From Macrosoma leucophasiata (lineage: Eukaryota; Arthropoda; Insecta; Lepidoptera; Hedylidae): a stretch of DNA of 64,000 nucleotides. Below, piece by piece: positions 10,279 through 31,412 of this stretch. A program made the position numbers and the translations under genes. Positions within the stretch are counted from its first letter, which is position 1. Each line of letters opens with the position of its first letter. The stretch covers positions 2,666,001-2,730,000 of the forward strand of contig JAWQUS010000017.1 in NCBI GenBank assembly GCA_036365455.1. The letters run 5' to 3'. The notes beneath the pieces were generated by a model. The model saw nothing but the letters and a program-made list of their open reading frames with translations. It did not search any database and was not told where the DNA came from.

Positions 10279-11741
10279 TTGAAATGTTTACGAAACGTTT
10301 ACCAGGATGCAGATACCGTCGGTGTTAAACAACAAACGACCGAGAGAGATCATTGACGGCGTAATTCAAAACAAATTCAATAAAACCAAGTGCCGAAAAC
10401 ATCTAACCCGCCATGACATAATCGACCCGAATCCGTTACCATAGAGTATCAAAAATTGCACGTTTCCTTTAATTAATTGTCTATGAATTAGTGTTGTAAG
10501 ACCAATACAATTTACCGATATAAAAATAAATGAATCGTAAGGAAAGTATGAATTAATTATGTATATATTTACATACATTTTCAACTTTGTATGACAAATA
10601 CTAGGTCCGAAAGTATTTAAAAAAATACATACATGGCAAAGGAGATTCATTGGCTTAACAACAATAATATTCTGGATTTAGACAAACCGCATATATATTA
10701 TCTGTTATGTGACTCATCTCTGTGTGACCAACTTACATATTTTATCACTAAATGTGGTATTCAAGTGGTTCTTCGGGATACATAAATAGAATTATTCGTA
10801 CTTAATGACTAATTATTTCGAGGAAATCGAAAAAGTAGAAGTTCTTGAATACAGGTTAAAATTACTGCAATTAAGATTATTCGGCACTTGCATATCATAC
10901 AGATAACAATCGGCCTAGTGAGAGACAGACTCGGTAACTGCAAAACGTACTGCTGACTTAAGTTGTAGTAATTATTAGTCTTTGTAGTTATTTAGCGAAG
11001 TTGTAGCTGATTTGTATGGCTACACTGCCTGCGTTTTTAATGTTGTAACACTATCGATGTCGATGTGATAGTCATGATATCGATATAAGTATGTAGTTTC
11101 AATATTTGTTTCATGTCTAGTAATTGTATTATATCTAACAAGAGATGACATACGAACGAGTAACAAGTCTGTTTATTTTTTAAACGTGTTAATAAAATGT
11201 GTTCAAAAGTCAATAATAACGCATACGACAGTATAACCAGTCTGATATAACAGGTATTAGCTGCGCTCTAGTAATTATATAATATGACTAAAAGAGTTGT
11301 TTTACTCTGTTCCCACTCATTGTATTGTATGCCAATAATACTTATATTACTAGTATTTAGGACAAAACGAGCAAATGTCGGATATTGATTTGTTGAATCG
11401 ATTCATTTTTTTAATACTAAATAACAACTTTTTTGCGTCTTCATATCTTTATTTTTGTTATGAAATTGCTATTACCAACTTTAAGAAGTTAATTGATTCG
11501 GCCAGAATCTTGTGAAAATCATACCAGAATTCATTTCAAAAAGTTTTTTCATACATAAAATAAATACTAGATATATTTTAAATCATTTTGTAAACACTCA
11601 TTATTACATTCTAATTTTATATTATTATATATTTTTTGATTATGAAACTCAGTATTAGTACAAAAAAAAAACCTCAACCATGAGATAAGTAAAAATTTGT
11701 AGGTGAATCCTGTTTAAAATGATTTTAACTATTACTGTAGA
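10279..11741. promoter_or_regulatory. Region between the divergent Dullard and AP-2 mu genes
   Basis: The Dullard 5' UTR and start must lie just right of 10278. The 60-90 bases after it (10279-10360) are richer in GC than the rest. TATCGATA, the DRE palindrome bound by DREF in flies, is at 11078-11085 within a cluster of ATCGAT motifs (11050-11085). It is a housekeeping-promoter motif, so it may serve one of these genes. Beyond that, 11100-11741 is AT-rich with nothing recognised. Confidence 0.3.
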
Positions 11742-11784
11742 GATTGTTCATACCATGGGTACAGGCCCCATGCTATGAACAATC
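11742..11784. repeat. 18-bp hairpin just before SINE-D
   Basis: GATTGTTCATACCATGGG and CCCATGCTATGAACAATC pair with one mismatch over a 7-base loop. It abuts the tRNA-like head of SINE-D. Confidence 0.5.
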
Positions 11785-11785
11785 A

Positions 11786-12147
11786 ACATTGACTGCCTCG
11801 TTGGCTCAGTGGCCGCAATCGCGATGGTGAAGCCTGAGGTCCTGGGTTCGATCCCCAGATCGGAAAAATCGATTATTGGGTTTTTTCTGTAAGGAAATTC
11901 CCAGTAGCCGGCGTCTGGTACCGGTGCCTGGGAGAGAACGTAAAGCCGTCGGTCGGTCGTGTCGGATTGCCGTCCCATCGGACTATGAGAGTAAGGGAAT
12001 AGAGAGTGCACCTGTGTTTGCGTATACACTTGTGTACTATAATATCTCCGACGTAGTTAGTTAGTCTCCGTTGAGATTGGCCGCCGTGACCGAAATTCGG
12101 CCTGGAGGACATTACAGGCCCATACATTTCCGAATCATTTTTTTTTT
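11786..12147 (+). mobile_element. SINE-D, tRNA-type
   Basis: The tRNA-like head GCCTCGTTGGCTCAGTGG (A box) and GGTTCGATCCCC (B box) sit at 11792-11860. A body follows that ends GGCCTGGAGGACATTACAGG and an A/T-rich tail. It is the only copy in this window, and it lies in the 5' flank of AP-2 mu. Confidence 0.8.
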
Positions 12148-22401
<10,254 letters not shown>

Positions 22402-22957
22402 ACTGTAAGTTACTGCAGCCAAACAGAATTCAGGCTTCCTAAGCGTTTGCGCGCCAATTCGTAACAGAAATGACAGTTGTTAAGGAAAATATTTAATAAC
22501 GAAAAATGTGATATCATGTTTAACTTAAAAAATGAACAAAATTATGAGTCACTCAGTATTATTAATCACCGGTAGTGATAAATAATAATACTGAGAAATA
22601 AAACTATTTTTACGGATTTATCTCGCGTATATTAAACTAAAATGATTTTTTAAAAAATCAACCCGACGTTGAAAATCAATCCGTAGAAAATAGTTTTATT
22701 TCAATGAGTAGCTCGCGAAAACCTAAGAACATATCACAATACTGAGAAATTCAGTTTGCTTTACTGTTCGGTTTTTACACAACAACATTGAACAATTTGG
22801 TATATTTAACGGTTTTTTCTCACTTAAGTTTGCGTTATGCCGGCAAATGCGCAATGAATGGACGATTGTTGCCGCGAGAGCGGGAACGGTCGCCTGACCG
22901 TTCGCGAGTGGAAACAAACGCTACGCGGCCGGCGCGTATTGTAACTCTTAACATCTT

Positions 22958-23328
22958 ACCCCCTCATTCATAAACGTACATTAGATACGTTTTAGCTATA
23001 GAATGCTTTGTCTTTGTCAGTTGCATTGTCAAATGTGCGACGACCCGGTTAGTCCAGCGGTGCGAAACCACCGCTTGATTCGAAGGGTCGCGGGTTCGAT
23101 CCTCGCACCGGACCAAATATTTGTATGGCCTACAGATATTTGTTTCGCCTCTGGGCGTTTGTGTGTGTGTTGTTTGTGTACAACGGCATCTACGTCACAG
23201 GTTTATATAATACCTAATGTGGAGCTGTGAGTGTAAGCGTATTTTTTTTTTAAATGTGCATGATAGAAAAAGATTCAGGAGAGATGAGCAACACTTTAGC
23301 TAAAATACGTTTATGAATAAGGGGGTTT
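22958..23328. mobile_element. CCCCCTTATTCATAAACG MITE split by SINE-C
   Basis: CCCCCTCATTCATAAACGT at the left is answered by ACGTTTATGAATAAGGGGG at the right. Without the SINE the piece is about 150 bp and matches 13359-13503. It lies in the 3' UTR intron of AP-2 mu. Confidence 0.75.
23039..23251 (+). mobile_element. SINE-C, tRNA-type, with target duplication
   Basis: Head GACGACCCGGTTAGTCCAGC and B box GGGTTCGATCCTCGC; body TATGGCCTACAGATATTTG; end GTGAGTGTAAGCGTA and a T/A tail. AAATGTGC at 23031-23038 and 23252-23259 is an 8-base target duplication inside the host MITE. Confidence 0.88.
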
Positions 23329-25419
23329 GATTACTGTCATATTTTAAAAATATATTTTTGTTTCCATTTCAGGATTCTGCTAGCGGTTATCGGATTACAG
23401 GCAATAGGGAAATGGCGTGTTACATAATATCAATTTATTATTATTTTTTGTATATATCCGCGAGCAGATCGACTTTAATATGAGATTCATTTTAAGGTTT
23501 TTATTTTCGTTATGCGATGTTTTATTTTTATATTTGCTCATCTTATCACGGGGCGTAGTGTGTTTATTGTCAGTCGGTCTTACGTAATGGAGGCTAATAT
23601 TAGAAAATTACACTAATTTCCTCCGGAAACCATCATTAGAGCAACTAAGACGATACTAAAATGGGTATTGTCATGCGAAGTATACAAATATTTATTTTTT
23701 ATGCCAATAATAAGTAGGATGGCTACTTTTGTAGTATATTAAGCTCTTGTTAATGATTGATGTATGAAGTCTTCGCAAACACCAAAGAATATTATTTGAA
23801 CGAGCTGACAATAAACAGCTCTATGATTTTACATCAGATTTACGTTTATCTGATTAATCAGAGAATAAGATAGATTTAGATAAGGTAACGAAAATTTATC
23901 TATCCCTATCTTCCTTCTAGCCGAGATTTATTACTAATGAATCTACTTCAAAATATTTTATTGTATATTTATTAATGAATCTCAAATGATATCCATTTGG
24001 ATTTTAAATTCGGTTGCACAAAAAAGCATTGGATGGATGCGTCATTGTATACTACAATGACAATCGATGTTTGAAGTACTAAACACATGTTTATTTTTAT
24101 CAATTTATTAAAATGTTTATCATGTGTTCATCAGTTTTATGAAAGACAAAAAACCGGATATAATCTGATAATATCCGGTTCGTACCCGGTTATAAATGAA
24201 ATATTCGGTGTAAATGAATTGTTCGATATTTTTATTTTGAGCCCCTTTTATATGTAGATTAATTTTTATTTTTATTACTATCATTCCTTAGAGATTTAAT
24301 ATTGGACTGGTATTTTCTGTGTAATCGTTACTTGCCCATGACGTTTATTTGATGCAAGGCTAAGTGTGCTTACATCAGGGCTAGATTAGACCAAACGCTA
24401 AGTGTTTCTATACCGTGAACAATAAGTAAAAAAAAAATACTTGTATTGACATCGCAGCGTACATAGACATCTATATAACAACTAAGACCCTTAAATGTAA
24501 ATGCATTGCTTCTCCAGAGGTCTAAGATGTTCTACCTCTGTACATTTTTGACCTATGAATATTTTTGATAGATTGGGTAATGCGGTGGTATCTGTCTGCG
24601 AGTGACACTATCTACTATCAATCAATCAATCATCGTGAATAACCCAAAAAATATTTTTAAATAATATGTAAAAAAAACAAAAGTTTTTTTTTCCTTTATT
24701 GATTGTATTGTCTAAATGTTTGTTAAGTATTAAAACAATCTAATAAAGGGACAAGCTATTTTTTTGTGTAATATTTATAGCAATGAAGTGTTGTATATTT
24801 TTTAAAAGCATTATTTATTATACTACTTTAATGGTGAAGTACGTCATTGATTTTTTTAGATGATTACACAGTGAATACGAGTTCAGTGGCACCATTGTAT
24901 GTAGATACGTAATATATATCGTTAATAATTGTATTACACTTGAAATTAACATTATATAGATATTGAGGTGAATTTTTGTCACGTTCCGTATTATGTAAAA
25001 AAAATATAATAAATGGGTAAATAAAACTCTTGCTGCAATTAATTATATTATCCGGTTTGACGTTATGCTTTTAGTCCTAGACTTTTCTGTAAGACAGAAC
25101 TAAGTTCACTGCAGTAAACAAGATTCTCACATTTTTGTATCAAAAGACGAATGCTTTTTCTACCGTACACATACACTAAAACCTAATTTACATTACGAAA
25201 GTAGTTTCGCTACATTATTGATACTCTGTCATTGCACAGAAGAATCCCTATTTATCCGGGTCAATTAAAACCAGTAATATATATACCGTATACAGTATAC
25301 TACACCGTTTAATAGATAATCCGGATAAATGATTTCAAAGTCAAATCAAACTATATTTAAATTTTTGTTTCACATCTTTTCATAGTGGCCAAGTTCCTGA
25401 TACCCTTCACCTTTACAAC

Positions 25420-25640
25420 TGTAACCGAAATAAAAAAAAACTGGTTGCCTGTAAAGTCGGTTTTACGGGCGAAGATTTTACGTGACAACGTCTTTTTCTC
25501 GGTAGAAAGGCATTCGCCGGTCCGGCAGGCCTCTCTCTCGTTCGGTGACTCATCGTTACGTTATCGGGCGTTACACTTTTTCATGAGGGACTCCGATCCG
25601 CAACCTAATTTAAGACGTTGTCACGTCAAAATGGGATATA
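25420..25640 (+). repeat. Dispersed repeat (AACTGGTTGCCTGTAAAG)
   Basis: Nearly identical to 62965-63170 over about 200 bases. ACGTGACAACGTCTT near the left is the complement of AAGACGTTGTCACGT near the right, so the ends are inverted. Its 60-residue open frame is shared by both copies but has no protein-family features. Confidence 0.7.
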
Positions 25641-25835
25641 ATTCGTCGCGTCTTATAGTCTAAATAAGTAATGAAATAATAACAAATGTACCGCAAACAA
25701 ATGAGAGCGGGCGTACACAGTTAGAGGCGGGAATCTTGTCGCAACATGTCCTATTGCGCCGTCAAAATGTTTTTAAGATACATTATATATTATAAACGGG
25801 ACTCTACTGTATTTAACGTTTTCGTAGGGTTTTGA

Positions 25836-26103
25836 AGTGGCAAACAAGCATGCAGTTCACATTGATGTTAAGTGATGTCTGCAGCCTATAGACACCCACA
25901 CAATGACCGAGGTCAAAATCCAGATGCGTTACCACTCCTGAGGCCTAAGGTGTTATGCCTCTGTGCCGGAAATTACAAGGCCATACATTACCACCTGACC
26001 GGAACACGATAGTGCTGAACACTATCATTTAGCGGCAAGTTTATTAGGTAATGCGGTGGTGCCTACGCCCGCGAGCTCCGTCACTGGAGCTCTACCACCA
26101 GTA
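25836..26103 (-). repeat. SINE-A, near full length
   Basis: GAAGTGGCAAACAAGCATGC to GGAGCTCTACCACCAGTAA. All family blocks are present in reverse. Confidence 0.85.
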
Positions 26104-26811
26104 AATAGATTTATTTAGTTTATATATTATAATAGGTTTTCGCGAGCTTCATACATTGTTTGTACACGGTAGCTGGAGAGCGACCGAAACGTCGGGTGTA
26201 AGAAGTTTGGGAGTGTTGTATACGCGAGAAAATCCGCAAGTTTAATTTCTCTACTGTATTTATTATAGAAAGAATATTAGCAGTATTAACGTAATGTACG
26301 GCGATTGTCATGAAACTACTTTTGTAATGTAAACCCGGCCTTATTTCCTTTTTTAAGTGTAAAATTGAATGTTTGTAGGTATATGTAACAAATTATTACA
26401 TCGTGTGCGAGGAATATGAGGTGGTCGCGTGGTTCTAATTTCCTCTCTAGCTGGTGATTCAATGACCAATGACGACAACCAATTTCTTTGCTTTGTATAT
26501 ATGTACTAAGTTTTATAACTAGAATCGACATCTGTATGTGTATGTATATTCATACTAACTCCTTTATGTGGTAGGCAGAGAAAATGGAGCGCCTGGAGCG
26601 CCAAATATATCTATTGATGTCATCATTTAGGTATTTTAGTCATAACTACACTTGAACTACATCCATATATAGATGATGACTTTTGTTCTACGAATAAAAA
26701 TGTATTGAAATGTAACTCTCATACAATCATTGCATCGATTTTTATTCCATCTACGCAACGTAACTGCAATCACTACAAATGTTCGCACATTTAACATAGA
26801 CACTGGACACT
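26104..26811. other. No gene recognised; one LINE-tail scrap
   Basis: Only a scrap at 26553-26617 (GTAGGCAGAGAAAATGGAGC) that may be the reverse of the [15 protein letters not shown] LINE tail. The rest shows nothing. Confidence 0.4.
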
Positions 26812-27099
26812 TTTTACTGGTGGTAGAGCTCTAGTGACGGAGCTCGCGGGCGTAGGCACCACCGCATTACCTAATATACTTGCCGCTAAATGGTAGTGTT
26901 CAGCACTATCGTGTTCCGGTCAGGTGGTAATGTACGGCCCTGTAATTTCCGGCACAGAGGCATAACACCTTAGGCCTTAGGAGTGGTAACGCATCTGCAT
27001 TTTTACCTCTGGTCATTGTGTGGGTGTCTATAGGCTGCAGTCATCACTTAACATCAATGTGAACTGTATGCTTGTTTGCCACTTTTAAAACATAAAAAA
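26812..27099 (+). repeat. SINE-A, full length
   Basis: TTTTTACTGGTGGTAGAGCT to ACATAAAAAAAAAGAC, with all blocks present. Convergent with the copy at 25836. Confidence 0.87.
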
Positions 27100-27283
27100 A
27101 AAGACAATGCTAGCATTCAATTGGTCGCACTAAGGTAATTTCGCTGAGTGGCAAGTAAACGTCCAATAGAATGACGCGCTGTTGTGTATGCTATTTATGC
27201 CCACGGTGTCTCTTTACGTAGAACTATGTTAATGGCTTAGTTACACTTCATTACATTATTATTCGTAGTGTCTGTACAATTGG

Positions 27284-27486
27284 ACGACCCGGTTAGTCCA
27301 GCGGTGTGAGATGACCGTTTGATTCGAAGGGTCGCGGGTTCGATCCCCGCACCGGGACAAATATTTGCATGGCCTACAGATATTTGTATCGGGTTTGGGT
27401 GATTGTGTATGTATTGTATGTGTACAACGGCACCCACGTCACAGGTTTATACCTACTGTGGGGCTGTGAGTGTAAGTGTATTTTTT
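27284..27486 (+). mobile_element. SINE-C, full length
   Basis: ACGACCCGGTTAGTCCAGCG, GGGTCGCGGGTTCGATCCCC, CACGTCACAGGTTTATACCT, GTGAGTGTAAGTGTATTTTT. The GCGGG/CCCGC T-stem is intact. Confidence 0.85.
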
Positions 27487-28439
27487 TAAATATAATTTCT
27501 GTACTTGTTTACTCATTCGATTTTGTTCTGCATTTTCACCAATTTTCGTGAATAATTGTAACGCAGTATTACATTTTCAAAGTCGTTGTATAAGCAATGT
27601 CAACTGGGTGTTTTGATAATTTGTTATCGTGATTAAACTAGTGCATATTGTACTATAAAGCACTATAAGAACTATCTTAATAAAGGAGACGGTCCGTTTT
27701 TGTTGTGGTTTTGTACCATGTACTAGTATTAACAATAAAAATTTAAATTCCAATACATAATTAATTTGTTATTGTTTGTTTAACATTGCCAGTACCACTT
27801 ACAAGATGGCGGTCCTCCGACCATAGAGAACTCCTCTAACCATGGAGTGTAGAGATATGGAGTACGGAGAAATCGTAAAAAAATAGCCCTTCTGTTTTTT
27901 GTAATAGCTTCATGGTACCTTATTATGTGATTATAATATTTTATTACACTGAAATAAAAAATATTGTTCTTGGATTCTTAAAATTTAACTTGGTTTATAA
28001 CTTTTTCACTTTTTTCGCATCTGGTACAAAATTACACCAAAGCTCCATACAAATTCGGGCCGTTTTGTAAATTATATTGTTTAATATCTATGGGTATTTC
28101 TATTCTGCTATAGAACGAAATAAATGTAAAAACATGTTCCATTGTAAAAATGTCATCACTATCATCTGAACTTCGTGATGTATTAAAAATTCACCTTGAG
28201 ATCACCGATTCACTTTTGGGACGAATACTCATTTCTAGAGAGAAATTCGAAGAGAATAAATAGATCAAAGGTTGAAATCTTTTAAGTCATGTCCTATAAT
28301 TACTTTGAGTTGTCTGGCCAAATGCAGTTGTTTTATATCGATACAGAATATTTAGAGCTGGTAATTATTACAATCATTTTATCCATTGAAGTTGGTTTTT
28401 ATTCTTCGTAATTGATAAGCACGCTCTGTCGGTTTTTGA
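27487..28439. other. No gene recognised
   Basis: AT-rich. A 37-codon frame (ATG 28150, MSSLSSELRDVLKIHLEITD..., stop before 28265) is mentioned only because it has a balanced composition; there is no supporting evidence. Confidence 0.35.
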
Positions 28440-28660
28440 GATCGCATTAAAGGAGGTTCAATGGCTCGCTCGCGCGCAATTGGAACGGTCGTATTAAGTT
28501 GCAACCGGATCGCCTGCCGCGCGGCAGTCAAATTTTATTTCTACATATTGGCTCGCGCGGCAAGGATTGGCTCGCGCGGCTGCCGCGCGTAGCTTATACG
28601 CTGCTTTACGTACACCGAGTTAACTTCCGTCACTCCCGTTGTTCGTCGGACCTGACACAG
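28440..28660. other. GC-rich patch with CGCGCGG repeats
   Basis: Contains two direct copies of ATTGGCTCGCGCGGC and the motif GCTGCCGCGCG in an AT-rich setting. It could be an orphan CpG-rich promoter or an old repeat. No splice-bounded coding exon was found. Confidence 0.3.
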
Positions 28661-28939
28661 TTTTTTTTCATAATATAGTTTTTTATTCCACAATTTGTTT
28701 TTAAACTGTTATATTCGTCGTGAAAATGAATCGGTCTGTAGATTAGAACGGTTTAATCTGGTATGCTCATACATGAATTGTTTCAGTGCATGCTGCTATA
28801 GGAAAGCTTATGGTATCGTGTTAAAAGAAATGATATGTACAATAAATGGTTAAAAATATTATGTGTTTTTATTTTGTGATAAAACATAACTTTCCGCCTG
28901 AATTTCCTGAAGGAGTAGACAGAGGTAAATGCAGGTTTT

Positions 28940-29006
28940 TTTTAATGTAGTTTACATTGGTGTAAGTGATGACTGCAGTCTAAAAACACCCACACAAAGA
29001 CCAGGA
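28940..29006 (-). repeat. SINE-A 3' fragment
   Basis: T-run, TAATGTAGTTTACATTGGTG, GATGACTGCAGTCTA and CACCCACACAAAGACCAGG. Confidence 0.55.
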
Positions 29007-29103
29007 AGCCGACCGCCTAACTGAAATGCTTTCGTTTCGATTTCGATTATGACATCAGTTTCGTACCACCTATCTTTTTCCTGGAAGTGTTTTCGTCCGC
29101 AGG

Positions 29104-29396
29104 CATAGAGCAACACCGGAGGGGAGTAGCCATATGCAGGCTTTCCCCTCTGTCAGAGTACAAACCCAAATGGGCCTATACCTGTTGCCTAGATGTTTAA
29201 ATGTGTGCGTGAAATTGTTTATGTATTTTGTTGAAGTCAAGGTGTGAGTTTCGTAGTAATAGACGATTTTTGTAGTGTGCGTGTGTGTCGCACGCATTTC
29301 CCTCCGCAAAAAATGGCAGTCTGTTTTGCATCGGTTATAAACGCTATGGCTACTCCCCTCCGGTCCGCCGCGGTCGGTGGCCCGTGTTGCTTTATG
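29104..29396 (-). mobile_element. CATAGAGCAAC MITE, copy 1 (293 bp, 8-bp target duplication)
   Basis: Ends CATAGAGCAAC and GTTGCTTTATG. TCCGCAGG at 29096-29103 and 29397-29404 is an exact 8-base duplication. The left inverted repeat has lost about 20 bases relative to the right one. Inverse orientation to the 53469-53781 copy. The 8-bp duplication points to a hAT-like or similar superfamily. No transposase inside. Confidence 0.9.
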
Positions 29397-30124
29397 TCCG
29401 CAGGTATACACTTGAGAGCAAAATGTTTTAATAGGCGGTACGAAACGGACAAAATAACGTCTTAAACTATTACTGTTACGGATAACGGGACATTTTCGGT
29501 CTCCAAAATTTTTCCTGGGACACCAGGACGGGCTGCATGAAAACGGGACTGTCCCATTCAAAACGGGACGTGTGGTCACGTTAAGCAAACACCAACGATA
29601 CGCCAATGCCGTTTAGTCCCACCAAGCTCCCAAAAATCTTGGTAACACTCAATCCCGCTATGAAAGATGAGATAGGACGAGGAATGGGATGATTAGGGAA
29701 TCGCCAACCTTAACTTGACTTATTATATCGAAATCGTTTTTTTAGGGTTCCGTACCTCTGAAAAAAATACTGAATTTGTTGTCCGTCCGTCGGTGTGTCA
29801 AGATCTTTTTTTTTCAGGAACACGTGGAGGTATTAAGCTGAAATTTATATCAAGTACTCAGGTCTACTACTGTCTCTTGAACCTCTAAAAATTTCATTTA
29901 TGAACCAACGCAATCAAAAGATACAGCCGTTTAATGTCCCAAATTCTCGAAACAAGGGAATCAAAACCTACAGAGTCCTTCCCGTGAACTCATAATTTTG
30001 AAATTTGGTACGAAGTAGCGTCTTATAGCACAAATGAAGGAAAAATTACGGTAACCGTAAATTTTTAGTTAACTACATCACATACTAAAAATATTTTTAA
30101 TAATTTTTAAGTAAGTAGGTACTT

Positions 30125-30640
30125 GTTTTTTTTTATATTATTTCGCATTAACACATGCTTGTGAAATATATTTTTATTTTTTAAAGAAAAATGGAAAGAA
30201 AAATTTGACTTCAGGCGAGGCTCGAACTCGCGACCTACTGGGAATCTAGTCCAGCCGCTCTTCCAATTGAGCTACTGAAGCCCTGCCCGATTTATCAAAT
30301 CTTTCCTTCACATCTATTGCATTGCTTTATGGTAGCAGCAGCGCCATCTATTACCAACTATGCTAGTTAGGCAACCGATATAATAGACTTTTCAGTTTAT
30401 TGAATATCGTAAAGAAGTCGCTTTTACCCTTAATAATTGTTTTTGTCAATAATATAAAAAAACAATTATTAAGGGTAAAAGCGACTTCTTTACGATATTC
30501 AATAAACTGAAAAGTCTATTATATCGGTTGCCTAACTAGCATAGTTGGTAATAGATGGCGCTGCTGCTACCATAAAGCAATGCAATAGATGTGAAGGAAA
30601 GATTTGATAAATCGGGCAGGGCTTCAGTAGCTCAATTGGA
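30125..30640. mobile_element. Palindromic tRNA-like retroposon, copy 1
   Basis: On the minus strand a complete unit runs from 30444 to about 30125: head ACAATTATTAAGGG, tRNA-like part, TTTCTTTCCATTTTTCTTT, tail TTTCACAAGCATGTGTTAAT. The head through half of the tRNA part is repeated on the plus strand at 30458-30642. The two arms (30260-30444 and 30458-30642) are 185 bp and appear identical, with a 13-base spacer. AGTAGGTACTT at 30114-30124 and 30641-30651 is an 11-base target duplication, so the whole palindrome went in as one insertion. Confidence 0.88.
30208..30281 (-). repeat. tRNA-like part of the palindromic element (pseudo-tRNA)
   Basis: Acceptor stem GCTTCAG/CTGAAGT, D-arm GCTCAATTGGAAGAGC, T-arm GCGAG TTCGAGC CTCGC. 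A box TAGCTCAATTGG and B box AGTTCGAGCC are good. The anticodon stem has an A-C mismatch, so this is a SINE promoter, not a working tRNA. Confidence 0.7.
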
Positions 30641-31212
30641 AGTAGGTACTTACCTATCCTTTTCCCCATGGACGCGTAGAGGTATTAAGGTTGAAATTCA
30701 TTTCAAATACTGTAAAACTAGCTGTAAAATCAAACTTCTATGTCGACGCAATCAAAAGAAACAGCACTTGAAGCCGCATATTTTCAAACTCAACTCGTAA
30801 GGGAATTAAAACCTAGAGGGTACTTCCAGTCGACCTAGAATCTTGAAAGGAGAATGATACTGTTTCATACACTTCTGGGTCCAGTGTTGACACTACAAAT
30901 TAGGTATATCATTTTCAAATGATCACATAAATAATTTGAAATTAGGACATTTTTTGAATTGCCAGTAATTGAAGTAGGTAATATATGACTAAGTAAATGT
31001 TGAGTTAGATTGCTAATATTTAACTATATTACAAAATGTACCGTGTAATCGGTCGGTCGGACCGACTCCTTTAGCATGAAGCAATATTTTATAGCACTAA
31101 AGGAAAAATTCCGAAAACCTTAATTTTTTTAGATACATACAGTTTTGTACGGAACCCTCGGTGCGCAAGTTCGACAATTTCGAAATTGGCTGTTTTTTTT
31201 TTTAATTCTTTA

Positions 31213-31412
31213 TATGGAAGACCAAGACTGACCTACCATGACCAAATAGGTCGAGTTCTGTCTGATGGTGGGGTCAAAAGTCTTAGGAATCGGCGTGCAT
31301 GTATGAAGAGAATGATGAAGGTAGACGAGGCACGAGAGGTTTGTCAGAACCGGGATATCTGGCGCTCTACACTCTCTGCCTACCCCGTTAGGGACCTGGC
31401 GTGAAGATACAA
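31213..31412 (+). mobile_element. LINE 3'-end fragment ([11 protein letters not shown] type), best copy
   Basis: [19 protein letters not shown] to [13 protein letters not shown] then TGA, ending CTGGCGTGAAGATACAACAA. Frame intact over 65 codons. The last 35 bases resemble the tail of SINE-B. Confidence 0.75.

Larger units (their letters stand above)
22405..25030 (+). other. AP-2mu: AP-2 mu 3' UTR with an intron
   Basis: Donor ACT/GTAAGT at 22405 and acceptor TTCCATTTCAG ending at 23372 define a 968-base intron right after the stop. The likely terminal exon starts at 23373. AATAAA signals lie at 23810, 24742, 25008 and 25020; which is used cannot be told. The intron holds a GC-rich patch (22855-22945) with the hairpin GAACGGTC/GACCGTTC and a MITE carrying a SINE. 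23373-25030 is AT-rich and otherwise empty. Confidence 0.6.
29737..31190. repeat. TAGGGTTCCGTA repeat with the palindromic element inside
   Basis: Opens TTTTTAGGGTTCCGTACC with GTCCGTCCGTCGG, and closes TGTACGGAACCCTCGGTGCG. Interrupted at 30114-30651. The ends are inverted (GGGTTCCGTAC and GTACGGAACCC). Related copies: 31845-31990 (part) and 42794-43420. Confidence 0.65.

Noticed and set aside
23039..23110. A tRNA gene at the start of SINE-C
   Set aside because: Five pieces share the same non-tRNA body and tail; it is a SINE head.
25385..25663. 92-codon frame shared with 62984-63316
   Set aside because: Both are copies of one dispersed repeat; the shared reading reflects DNA identity, and there is no start context or known domain.
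29070..29606. 178-codon minus-strand frame
   Set aside because: It covers the whole CATAGAGCAAC MITE (29104-29396) and its flanks; the related copy at 53.5 kb has no matching frame.
30208..30281. A working tRNA gene
   Set aside because: The cloverleaf is good, but the anticodon stem has a mismatch, the copy sits inside a retroposon with a target duplication, and the same sequence recurs at 36226.
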